Below the pieces are notes generated by a model. That model worked only from the letters and a program-made list of their open reading frames with translations, was not told the DNA's origin and made no database searches. 64,000 bases of DNA from Membranipora membranacea (taxonomy: Eukaryota > Bryozoa > Gymnolaemata > Cheilostomatida > Membraniporidae), in NCBI GenBank assembly GCA_914767715.1, contig OU612065.1, positions 27,528,001 through 27,592,000 of the forward strand, in the 5' to 3' direction. Both the position numbers and the translations under genes were made by a program. Each line of letters begins with the position of its first letter. Position 1 is the stretch's first letter. Shown piece after piece: positions 1-12,200 of this stretch.

Positions 1-1881
1 CATATGCGGAGGCCTAAATTGCTCTCTAGGCTTTGGCGGCCGGACCCATTGAGGAGGCTAACAGAGCTCTAAAACTGTAAGCTGCTTGTGTACAGGGCGT
101 TTCACACCTTTGTAATGCCACTTGCAACACGGTATCGGCAAAACTCAGGTTTTGAATCCTTCCAGGTTGAGAGCCCTGCAGCTAGATTGTCAATAAAAAT
201 TAAAAAAATCAACTGTATATTCTGGAATTGAGGGGAAATCTGAGTTTTTAGCTCATATTCTGAAATCCCCTGAGTTGAACCAATAAATCTGAGTAGTTTA
301 CCTTAACTCCAGCCTGTATTGACAAGCTACAGATAAGTTAACCCCACCAACAAAGTTTGGCTTACTACAACCCAAGATAAATAATAATAATGGGCTAATT
401 TTGTGTTAATGGAATCGAAAGGGCGGAACCTTTTTTTCCTAGATTTATCCAAACAAATGATTGCACTAATAATAAATACAGTTCTGAAGGAGTTGGCATG
501 TTTGTTGATATACTTCTTCGCTTCACATCCAGTTTTTGATTGAAAATATATATAAGTAGGCCTATATCATTTTGGTCCCTGCTTCTTGTCACCAATCCCT
601 CCCCCCCCCCCTGTGCTCTCTGTGACCAGTCTCTACTTTTTTGTGACCAACCCCCCTCGTCTGTGCAATGTTACTACTAGCTTGAATATCCTCATTGATT
701 CTTCGATCTATTTTTTGTACTCATTCATCGTTCATCTTTAATCTCTCCACTACAAGTGCAGAGGGGGCTATCCTGTTGTTGCCCCTCCGCCTCGTGGCCA
801 AAGAAAGGCTCATTCTGCATGACTCCTCAAGTACCCAGTGCTGTGTTATTTATTTGCGGTCAATATCAAAGATGGTGATAAATTTGGCTTCATTGGTACC
901 ATATGTCGATAATCGGGTGATAAAAGAACCCCAAAGTGGTTTTTGATAGTATAAATTATTTGTTTGTGATGTGTTGAATTGCTATAATTTCCCACTTTCA
1001 GTGCCAGACACAATTCATTTGATGTGGCATTTTCATGATTGATTACACATCACTACCAATTGGATGGTGGCTCTTCCCTCCTCCCTACCAACAAAACATT
1101 ACAAGACAGGCTATACCGCTAGATGATCATAGACTTACAAATGTAATCAAATTCTTTGCATAGTATTAACTTTCTCATCATAGAGAGATATGCTATGTCT
1201 TTCCTACATAATCCAAAGAAAGAACTAATTCATAATGTGATAAGAGCATAGTATTGAACAGTACTTCAACTGTAATAATATAATTATATATTGGAATGAG
1301 AGACATACCATGGCTCGAACAGAGCGATTTGATTGCTTGAAAGACCTGATTGTTTTTTTGTGTGTGAAATCTGGGAAGTGAGTCTTTTAGAAATGTGCCA
1401 TTTATCTAAGTTTCCTGTTTTAGTATGTGTTTATCAATCAGCAATCCCGGTTTTTAGGAAGAAGTCAAAAAATACTCTTTGAACAGTTATCCATGGTACT
1501 CAAATTAGTGCACCCCTTTACATGGTAGGGTGGGCGAGCTAGGGTAGAGTTTCCATGTCAAAACAGCATGTAACTCTGTTCACCGTGCATGTCTCTATAT
1601 TCCCATGAACTCATCGTATTCGCACGAATCCAAAATTGAGTATATAAATGGTTCTTAGACGGATGAAATAATGAACCCTACATTGAAATGGGAAGGCAAA
1701 ACTCATCATCTTTCTTATAGCAGGTCACCACATGCGCTTGTGTGCTGTTTCAATATAGTTCCTTAGCAGCAAATCAGAGCTGGTTGAAGAAAACTGACAG
1801 CCTCTTTAAATCCCTTTCATTCGTAAGAACATCTGAGTAAGTAAGTTTGCAAAATGAGACTCGTGCTAAAATTGTTAACTG

Positions 1882-1952
1882 TTGCTTCTATTTATCGACA
1901 GGGAGAAACATATTTATTATATTTCTCCCTATCGATAAAGCAGAAGCAATAT
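1882..1952. repeat. Imperfect inverted repeat (hairpin)
   Basis: Two arms of about 30 bases face each other across a short AT-rich loop near 1911-1920. The arm cores are TTATCGACAGGGAGAAA on the left and TTTCTCCCTATCGATAAA on the right, flanked by TGCTTC and GAAGCA. It lies outside any recognised gene and is probably a remnant of a foldback element. Confidence 0.6.
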
Positions 1953-4900
1953 TCTGCAATAACTGTTGGTTGTCAAGCTGTCCCATACTTCCTGCGTACA
2001 AAGTGTGTATATATACGGCTTATGGTAAAAGTAAGACATTGATACTGGAGTTATTGCGTCACGGATTGGAGTAGGGCGACTCTTCACAAATTGAGTTCTC
2101 GTTTCTTTTATTCAGGGAGGGTGGGACAAATTCCCTGATTTAATATAGAAACGACCTAATGTTAGGTAGCACCATATTTTGGCAAGCTGAGATGGGATAG
2201 TACGTAATATAAAAAAGAGTGTGTGTAGCCTTGTCGCCAAAAAAATGACTGCCTGACAGGGCTAGGGTGAGTAGATGTTAGCTTGTCAGGAGTTTGAAAA
2301 ATAATGGGTACAAATTTCCTCCTTCAAATACTCTGCTACTCTAGGGTTCTTACCTAGGGTTGCTACTCTAGGTTAGTGTACTCAACACCACTTAAATAAC
2401 AATACATAAAATGGTAATTGGGAAATCACATGATCAACTACAATGTCATGAAGTGGACAATGTGCAAAGTTCTCAAGGTACAAGTGGTAAACTTTAATAG
2501 CAGACATAATAGAGATTGTAGAACACGTTTAAGTCTGGCACCCTCCCGTTTTTGTCTGACCTGAGTGTGAAAGCTAACAGTTAGTCTGCGGGCTCTTTCT
2601 GTCTCCTAGATGTTTATTGTTATCAGCTACATTGCGTGTCAATCTTCTATTATTGTGATAGACATGACAAAAGATTTATTTATGCATTGTAAGGATAGAT
2701 AAAGGACTGGGATTCCTGACTTATTCATTAGTGTTTTCTTTTGTCTGAAGTCATAGAAAGAGGTAGTGATTTTTAGATACTTACTACTATCTTAATCCTA
2801 TTAATAACACACCCGTTCATTCTGTGAACTGTGGATAAGAATACCAACTTTTACCAATTTTATTCTTATATCTCTTGCAAATCTTATTCATCGAGTAAAA
2901 TCAGAGTATGTACGATGCAGCTGTAAAGTACAGTATGACATCTACTGAGCTTTCATCACTAAAATTGTAGTTCAAGTTGCGCCAGCAGTGCCACAAGGCT
3001 TTGCATATGGGAAAATTCTTTATTAAGTGTCAAGAAAGGCTGCCTGCTTATGTTTAAGGATTTAATAATCATCTAAATGTATCTGCATTGATTATCCATG
3101 TACTTGCTTGTTACATGTTTACTGCCGTGCTGTTTTATTGACAGTTTTCCCTACTTGAATAGTTGGTTCAATCTGCAAATTGACAGGCTATATAATATAT
3201 GACACGTGGCTCATTTTTCGAGTGCTTGCAGTACTTTTCTCCGGAGATATCTAAGAAGGCATCCGTCAGCTTCCATATACTGAGAAACGCGCCTGGATTG
3301 CTAAATATCGTTCATTCCACTCTAGATACTAATCTTATTATAGCTTAGTTTACTACATATAAAACTATAACTGGATTAGTTAATTGCGTATAACTCTGAA
3401 TAATAGCATGTTCATTTAAGAAAAGCTCTCCATCTTATAAAATAAGGTAGTACGCTTGTTTGAGCAGCAGAGATTTTCGTTAACGCTGACTGTGCCTCGA
3501 GACACACAAGTTCATCATACTGACCCTGCAAGGCGATGGTACATGCTCCAGGTAAGCGTTTGCGCGTTAGTGTTTTTTGAATTCCTTAGAGACTGGTGTT
3601 ATGAAAAGGTGCTGTCGTATTGGGTGAATTATTTAGTGTTTTAGACTGTGCCTGTTCATTGAATCATTTTATTGCTGTGTGAGTATTTGTAAAGAGTTTT
3701 AGAAGGTTTCAAAAAATTCCAAATAATTATTGAACTTGCAACATTTCAATGGACAGGCTGTGCTGGTTACCTACATAGTTTTTAGAGCAATAAGGTATTT
3801 TGCCACAACAGTTACTTAGACTTGTGGTTGGTATGTGACCTCAACCCTCACTAATGACATCAAATTACAGCTATTTGAAGTCTCATCGAAGTGCAAATTT
3901 GTTTATACTGTAAACTGTTATAACCTGCCAGCCTACGGCATCTATTAACGCTGAGCTGCAGAGAGCGAGCGACTTGTATACTCCCTGACTCCAGATTTTC
4001 AGACTTCCTTCACCCAAGTATAGATTTGTATCTGTTAGTATCTCGATCATCTCACCATTACTGCTACGGTACGATTACTATGCTGCACATCTGTATTGAT
4101 CAAATCTGGGCTATTATGATTGTAAAGCTATTGGGCCATTGCTGCCAATACTGTTTTAATAAGGTTTATGCTGTGTGATCAGTTTGTTTTGTTGCGTGAT
4201 CAATTAGTCCAGCTATTTTAACTACTGAGGAATCTATACAGCATACAGAGCTAACTTTGCTGTAGTGAGTAACTGAGCGGATTATTGTTATGATATAAAG
4301 TTGGTGGTTGGAGATTGCAGTGAATGGAAGATGTCCGGTGTCTCAGCGAGAGTGAGGTAATGATCTCGACTAAGGTTGCAGTGGACTTATGCTTCTTTTA
4401 CATCTCAAATGCTGCTATCACAGTGTTTATTCGGAATTGTTTTGCTGTACCGGATTAACTCTTAGATTAATATATGCGAGATCAGCCAACTTTATCTGTT
4501 AGGCTAGTGTCTGGGGCAGGTAGGGGATACGTTTCTGGTGCTTGTGAAATTGGCCTATATTGGCCTTGATTACAGATATGAGGTGATGAAGCGTAAATGC
4601 TCTAAATGGAGCAACATTTATAATAGCTTGAAGTGTTTTTTAACGCAGTTTGGGCCTGATGGATTTGGCAGCTGTGTTTTTAGAGCTTATTCATATCAAG
4701 TAATGCTAGCTGTCTCTACCATTATTAATCAATTAGTGATGCGATTCCATAACATTCAAACAAGTAAATTGTTGACACAAGTAATTAAACATGTGTTATA
4801 ACATTGATATAGCTGTTAATCGTAAGTGTACTATTCTAATTTTACATTCATCTGTGGTAACAGTAACAAAATTCAGGTTATTTCAAGTTGTATGCGTTGG

Positions 4901-5530
4901 TACTGCGGTCAGTTGTTCTATATCCGTGGATTAGGAAATAAGGATTTCGGTAAGCCTTATCTGTCTCGTTGTTCGTAATATGTTGCCTCATTGTCTAATT
5001 TAGGCTACAGTAGTTTTTACAACACACATTTGACTCAAGAACAGTTATTCTCTTGTTTAGAGTAGTTTATGGTGAAACAGTTAATTCAGGATTCATTTAC
5101 AGTTAGGTATACCAAAAAACGTGGTTATTTTGTCCTTTTAGCCACATCTGCAAAGTTTGTTTTGTGTATACATCATATCATGTTGTGACTATTACATAGC
5201 TTTAGAAGAGTTCCTTTGATTGATACGGAACAGTGTTTTGTTGGTGTCACGCCTTTCATGCTTAATTTACTTTCTTTGTTTACTGCTCATACTGAACAAT
5301 TCCTCTAGATAAATAATAGACTACATATTTTGCTCCAACTGTTGGATTTTTGCACTACTGCTGCCTAATTGGGGGTATGTTAATCGTGTTAGACAAGTCA
5401 GCTCAACAACTCCGTCAACTGTTACTGAAAATAAAGGCTGAAGAAAATTAATTGCGGGTTTTATGATGACACTATTTATCAACAGCTGAACTGCTTTGAT
5501 GAACACGATTGTTAACTTTTTCTGTCATAA

Positions 5531-5566
5531 TATCACAGAGTAAGGATATATCCTTACTCTGTGATA
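5531..5566. repeat. 36-bp perfect palindrome, family P1 copy 1
   Basis: Every base pairs with its mirror position around a centre between 5548 and 5549. The core is AAGGATATATCCTT flanked by CACAGAGT and ACTCTGTG. The same core recurs at 50283-50312, and half of it near 53871-53886, so it is a dispersed repeat and not a chance palindrome. Function unknown; possibly two transposon ends joined head to head. Confidence 0.85.
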
Positions 5567-7302
5567 ATATCAAGCTTGTTTCATATCCAGTTGATTGGGT
5601 GCCTTTACAGCTTACAAGGACTAATAGAGACACTAACAAGGTTAACATAATAACAAGTTTGGAGTAGGCGACCTAAGTAGCTACAGCTGCTATTTAATAA
5701 CTCTCCCTCGCTGCCGACGCTGACTCAACCCGAGACAATCCTTCACGCTAACAGGTAAGAGCTGTTTCTTGTAGGTCTTGTATCAAACTTAATACAGTAG
5801 ATTGTATTGGTCTGGAATGTTTCAAATTGGTTATCAAGGACTCTCTTATCATATAATACACATTGTATGTCTGCGCTGAAGTGTGTATTGTATCTCAATT
5901 TAAAACCGTCAAAATTTGGTTCCCATAGACCGGCCATACCAGGTGTATGTCCTTAGAGCAGTCCAAAGCTTGTGCTGTTGCTATTAACCTGGATTTGCTT
6001 GGTAGCAAATTTGCACACAATCATAAATGATGTTCTTTGCCTTACTTTAAATACATGACAGTCTTTAAATGTCGAAAATTAAGGTGACACAGACTTTCTA
6101 AAACTGCCAAGCCTAGATCTCAGGGTAACGAAGTTTAGCTAGATCTGTGTCATGACAACCATATTTGTTTTGAAAGATGTTCCTATAGCCAACTAATCTG
6201 TTGTTGGTGGCAGCTGCTGGGTTTACTCAGGAGTAATAATGTATTCTGTCAACATCAAAGGTCACTACTTTTTGCACGCTGTAAATCAGGGCCAGTCATT
6301 TTCATACCAGTGGTGTGTTCATTTTTTATAGTTGAGAACACTTTATCTATCACAAAAATGCTTGAGTAAGCAAAGTATCCAATATAAGAAGATACTTGTA
6401 AATACCAACTTCTCTTGTTATATCTCAGTAATATGGTCAGCAGTGAGGTTGTAATAAGCGATGGCTAAGTCTGTATGTACTCTATCATAGGATGTTTATA
6501 CGTACACGTACTTATTGAGTTGCCAAGTTCTCGAAGCAGAGTAATGTAACAAGATAGCTGTAAAGAATCTAATCTAATTGGCGACTGTCAGCGAAAAAGT
6601 ATCAGGTTTTAATTTCATTTGCAAACATGTCATCCTAGCTCCCAGCTATTGAAACCCTCAGATTTTCATCTTCTATGTATCGTTTGAAAACCCTACAGTA
6701 AAACAAAAGGGACGGCTGTATTTACCGCAGCTGCAAAATACTGCTGGTAAATCCCTATTTAGTATAACAGGATTTACTTCTATCCCACATTATTTTCTAA
6801 ACAAGGTTATTGATCCTGTGCGTATCAATTGAGGCAGCTGATAAATTTACATGGGTTATAATCCTAGAGAAGAACCGAGAGTCTGTCATGTTATTTAACT
6901 ACCATTTGTATGAATAAATAGCTCATTTACTTAATTGCTGCCGAGATTGTCAAGCGCTGTCAAACTCCTGTTGAGAATATTTTGTCTGGTAAGTCTTCAA
7001 TGAGCAATACAAACACAGCCAAACACAGCGAGTGTGAGGGATTTCATTACTGAGATTAAAAATATTGTTCTTTCAACATCTTCCTGTCATGCTGTGGCAA
7101 GCTAAACAAAACAAAATGCAGAAATAGCTTTTTGGTCTATAGTCATGTGTATGATAACAACTTCTTCTGCGCGACCTCAAAACACAAGAATTCAAGTACA
7201 ATATTCTGAAAATGTGTTAGATTCTTTTGAGATCTTTGAAACTGATTTGCCAAGTGTGTAGTGAAACACAACTCCAATTTTTGCTTACCACATCTGTGCA
7301 AG

Positions 7303-7328
7303 CAGGGAGTTTGGTCCCAAACTCCCTG
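7303..7328. repeat. Short stem-loop with AACTCCCTG arms
   Basis: Twelve-base arms CAGGGAGTTTGG and CCAAACTCCCTG are separated by two bases. A related stem-loop with the same arm core is at 38656-38684, and a similar palindrome at 58029-58046 shares only the CAGGGA/TCCCTG ends. They may form a small dispersed hairpin family. Confidence 0.65.
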
Positions 7329-8003
7329 GTGCAAGTTTGCTATCTCTGTTGACCGTGGAGCAAGGCATTTACTGATTTGTTTTACAATACATGCGTATCT
7401 CTAGGGCAAAACAAAAGCGCCAACCAATTAAGAGATATTAATTACAGAGGAAGAAAAATAACCTAGATCTCTCTCCAAAGCTGTCAAAGCCGACTAAAAG
7501 TTTTTAAATGTGTTTTACGTCTGCTGCTTTGATGAAAATTGCTGAACCTGGACATAATATTGATCGAGTGTGCTGGACTATCAAAATCATTTCCTTTCCT
7601 TTGTGAGCAAGAGTTGCCTCAGTTTAATGAAAATATTTAACCCTTGTGGTGATTTTATTCAACTAATATTTACAGATCATAGAAACACACACAATTGACA
7701 ACCGTTGACAATCTGATATGGAGTATAGATATTGACCCATACAGATTTCAATGGCTTTACCAGCTCCAAATATTGGATAACACATAAATTGACTTATACT
7801 TGTTTTAATGGTATAAAAATAAGTGCAATGCTTTTTACGCCTCATTCTATTATTGGAGAGGCAGCCAGCAGACTCCACAGCAGATAAATAATAAGCAAAT
7901 TACGATTCACGTAAAACAGATTACACTTATGGTCAATGATCTTTGAAGATATCATCTCCTAAGGTAAGATGCATCTACTATTATCTTGATTTTTATATTG
8001 TAG

Positions 8004-8061
8004 ATCTTAACCCCTTGCCAGCGTGATGATGGGTTACAGCGACAGCATGACATTGTTAAAG
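8004..8061 (+). CDS. Candidate 5' exon of the sulfatase-like gene
   Basis: A 58-base stretch lies between an acceptor-like ATTGTAG ending at 8003 and a strong donor GTAAGT at 8062. It contains ATG codons at 8026, 8029 and 8047 in one frame. Spliced to the acceptor at 9236, that frame runs without a stop through GTG GGG ATA ATC into the ATG at 9249. The protein would gain about a dozen residues plus VGII ahead of the signal peptide and keep a hydrophobic N-terminus. Whether translation starts here or at 9249 cannot be decided from sequence; the exon may be purely leader. Confidence 0.4.
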
Positions 8062-9248
8062 GTAAGTGCATTTGCTGACCAAGCTTATTATTGCTGACCA
8101 TGATTTGCTTTTGAAGAGTGAAATATAAAAGTGGATTTATTTACCCAAGGGTATAAAGGTGAGTTGAGGCTATGGTTAGACCGTACGTACATAGGTATGA
8201 CTATTTCTGCACTATTATTCACAGTACATTTATAAACGCTGCAATATCCTCATGGGATAAAAATTACTCATCGCTGTGGAACAAGCCAAAATAGGATTAC
8301 ATCCTCTTTGATCGAGCAATAAAATCCTCTCACAAAAGCCTGATGCCAAACTTGATCCCTTCCTTTTCAATCTAATCTTAAGAATTGGGCTGATTGCACC
8401 CATCGAGTTAAATTATAAAAGAAACATTGTATCCTATATTGATATTTCATTATAATGTGGGCAATTTCAATTTCACTGTCAGAGGTGATAAATGGATGCG
8501 GTCTCCACTCTGATCAGTTTTGACATGGATGAATAGAGAGCTTTATTTTGGCATTATCTAGATTCAATCCACAATTTGACACTATGCACGGTATTCTACT
8601 TTGCCAAACTCATTTCCATATGACTCAGTAACAAACCATAGGATTGACAAGTTAGCTTTGCAAAACTGATTCATTTACAAATCCACAGTAGTAAGGTTTA
8701 GTTGGGGATTTATTCTGATGTAGCCGAATAGCAGCTGACTATTATACTGGTACATGTAAGTTATAGTTAGAGTTTTGGAAAGTATTATTCATAAATATGT
8801 GTTATGGTGATACTGTGTAAACACAAGTTTTTATTACTGATCACTTGTCAAAGATGTGCAGTTATATTGAATGTGATCAGATGATGAACTTGATCTTTGT
8901 TATATAACACTAGATCCTTAGTTGTGTCTAATCAGTTGTGTGTCTAGAATAGGAGCTGCACGACATCTTCACTGCCTAATCTGATTTTCTGAGAATGGTC
9001 AGTATTTCTTGTAATAACAGTAAATCATCACCTCTCATCTCGTTTTGAGCCTTTAGATGGTGTATGTTCCAATACTGTAATACCTGTGAGACTTGATTGT
9101 GCTGACTCTGACATTTAGCGTTCCTCGGACGATTCTCTAGCTGTTTAGGTGGGATGACGAGTCTTCAGATAAGATAGCTAGTAAAGCCTACTATTTCTTA
9201 CTCACTTCTGTATAATTATCTTCTTTGTGATTGTAGGTGGGGATAATC

Positions 9249-12200
9249 ATGCTACTGAAGACAGTATTACTTTGTACGCTATGCACAGCTTTATCTTATA
9301 AACCGAATATCATCATAATCACTGCAGACGATATAGTAAGTTAATCACAAACCCAACCCACCTTACTATATTATGTATGACGCCTCAAGTCTAAAGATTA
9401 ATCTCAGTAATAAAAACATTGGACCGTCCTTGATAAAGTCGATTTTTTCACCAGTAGTTTTTTTTCTGACCATAGTGGTGGATACTAGGTAAGTGACATA
9501 GAGTACTCGAGCTTTCCTTTTATTAAACTTTTCTGCGGAAGAAAGATGGCGCTATAACTTGTTAAGGAATTTATGGCAGCCTTTTATTGTTCCTGCTACT
9601 TCAGGGCGAGATATATATGAGTCACCCTGATTGCAGTTTCGTATGAATGTGCAGTTTCACTTTGAGAAGTTTGAAGGGTGCCAAAATGCTTGGTATTGTA
9701 TCCGGAGAAATTGGTCTATCTAAAAATACCCCAAGCAGACACGTGGGTGACAAGCAGTCCTAAAACAAGAAAAAGCTCAAGTAGCGAATGGGGTGTTTAT
9801 TGAATTATGCCCGCTGACCCAAGTGATCCATTGCACTTCTAGGAACAATTAGATTTAAAGACTCAGGATGTTACAGCGACCCGGAATCAGCGGCAGTATT
9901 AGTAATATCTCAGCTGATACTAAAATAAACGCTGTAACGGTTAAGTGCTAGTCTCAAGGGAAAGGCTACCGAACAGGGTACGGCAGCGCTAACTTCTGCT
10001 TTAATCTTGTTTGTTGAAGTAAAACACACATTTAGGCATACGTGTACACCTCATACCCAGGGCTCGAGGGATTTGTGTAGATATCAATAATGTCTTGCTG
10101 CCTTTAGGCATGAAATAATACACTCATGTCATGAGATGCTGTGATTTAAGAATAGTGACATCGGAGGCATGGTGTTGTATTTTTATATAAATCTCAGTCT
10201 CCAAACAAAATAATTTAATTATGCTTATCATTGGATATCAGAGTGAGAGTTGTGCAGTTTGCCCTTGAGACATAGTCTGATGCAGCAGAATGGTAAATAC
10301 AAGGAGACATATTTAATCTCCTCCTTAGATGTTTTTATTATCCTCCTGTCACTGAAGCTAATTTATTGCCTGTCACAAAAAAGTCACGTTCAGATTTCGC
10401 AATCACGTAAAATTGAAAGTCCGGCTGTGTGAAGACAAAAAAAGTATGATTTCAATGTCATCCCTGATACATTGGCACCCTAATGTCTGCATATGTGAAA
10501 ATCATTATGAATTATGAATAACATTAGGCTCCCTTTGATTGTTGCCAATAAGTTATAATTTTTTTTGTCAAATGTGCAGATATGTGCTGCATTTATCTTG
10601 TGTCACTGACTGCTGAAAGAAAGATTGTAATTGTAATTGTAATTGTAATTGTAATTGTAATTGTAATTGTAATTGTAATTGTAATTGTAATTGTAATTAT
10701 GTATATTAGATTAAATTGTATAACATATATTGTATTATATTATATTTTACAGCATAAAATGTTATGTACATAATATATGGTGCACACAATGTATAGTGGC
10801 TGTTTGACTTGCCTATATTTATGTTTCTATATGATATTGTCATTTATATGAATTAAGTTGTGAGTACTGAGGTGCTCTACATAGTTACTAGTGTGTATGT
10901 TATTCTTCTTGTACAGGGGTATAATGATCTCGGTTTGATGGGTGGAAGCGATGATCCTGATGTACAGAGTGCTACATTATACCTGCACCAGTATGCTAGT
11001 GTATCTAAAGTATTAAAAAATTACTATGTGATGCCTAATGGACACAGTACAAGATCTGCTCTTCTCACCGGAAAGCACCCCGCAACCCTAGGTAAAAAAG
11101 AGTCATGTTATGATCTCCCTTCCAAATCAGAGGCCATCTACTCGGTTATTTAACTTAGGAAAATGGTCCCGTGAAAATAAAAATAAGCCTAAATATAAGT
11201 CTGTTATTTTAATATCCATAGCAATGTGTAAACTGTGGGTTTTTATCGTGAATAAGAAAGTCAACTATGAGGTAAAAACAACAATATTATTACGTTGTTG
11301 TTAATGAGTAATCTTTTACCCTTAGTTACATAGTTGATTGAACAACAATATGATACTGTTTCTCTTTGGCATGTTGACCTCAAAAGAAAAGAAAGCCATA
11401 CATAGTGTTTTGTAAAAACCAGAGAAATCAGGTATTGAGCAACAGTTCTTCTCTTGATCTCTTACTAAGATGTTGAATTCACTACCACAACCAACATTGT
11501 CGGTATTTTACATGAATCACAGGACATCTTTGATGAGAAGAATAACAAAATAGAGTTAAGAAATGTTTCATTTTGGTAACTTGTCTTATTTCTATTTCAG
11601 GCACACAGTTTGAGAACAATGATGGCACAAAACCATATGGTTTAGACTCATCAGAACGTATATTACCACAGTATCTCAGTGCATTAGGCTATCGATCGCA
11701 TGCCGTTGGACAGGTTAGTATAAAGGGGCCTACTCCTACCGTCTTCTGTTTATGAATAGAGTACGAATAGGCCTGAGGCTAATATTTGATCCGCTATCAT
11801 CATCTTTCAATGGCAGCGTTTTACAGCGCTCGCTTGAATTTCTAGCGGCTTTTTCCTGTTCTAGACGACAGCTAATCCGGCTGCGGATCAATGCCCTTCA
11901 ATACTGTGTCACATTGAAGTGTTTGCTAAAAGCTGATTGCTAAAAGCCTTTCTGCATATAGATGATCTATTGATCAGTCCCTATGTTTTCAAACGCAAAC
12001 TTCATTTTAGCACCCTTCCTTCCAGCTAAAGTATAATGTTGTGATATTATATTTATGGATTTGTGATGATATTTTCAGTAGCTTACTGCAAGAAAAATTT
12101 GTTTGTCATCGAGGAGGGCTGTCTGTCTATCATGGGTGACAGTTTAATGACTACTGTCTCTCAAATATTGACCCACTAATTGATATCACTAAATATGCTC

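Larger units (their letters stand above)
1..8003. other. Region without a confident gene
   Basis: I see no convincing protein-coding exon on either strand here; open frames are short and not protein-like. At the extreme left an AATAAA at 192-197 follows a short GC-richer open stretch ending at a TAA at 70-72. This could be the 3' end of a plus-strand gene lying off the window, but that is a guess. Isolated donor-like sites (for example after 3551 and 5754) could belong to untranslated leader exons of the sulfatase gene. The region carries a C tract near 598-611 and hairpins at about 1882-1952, 5531-5566 and 7303-7328. Confidence 0.5.

Noticed and set aside
10582-10773. Open frame with a long Ile-Val repeat
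   Set aside because: It is just translation of the TTGTAA hexamer repeat within an intron.
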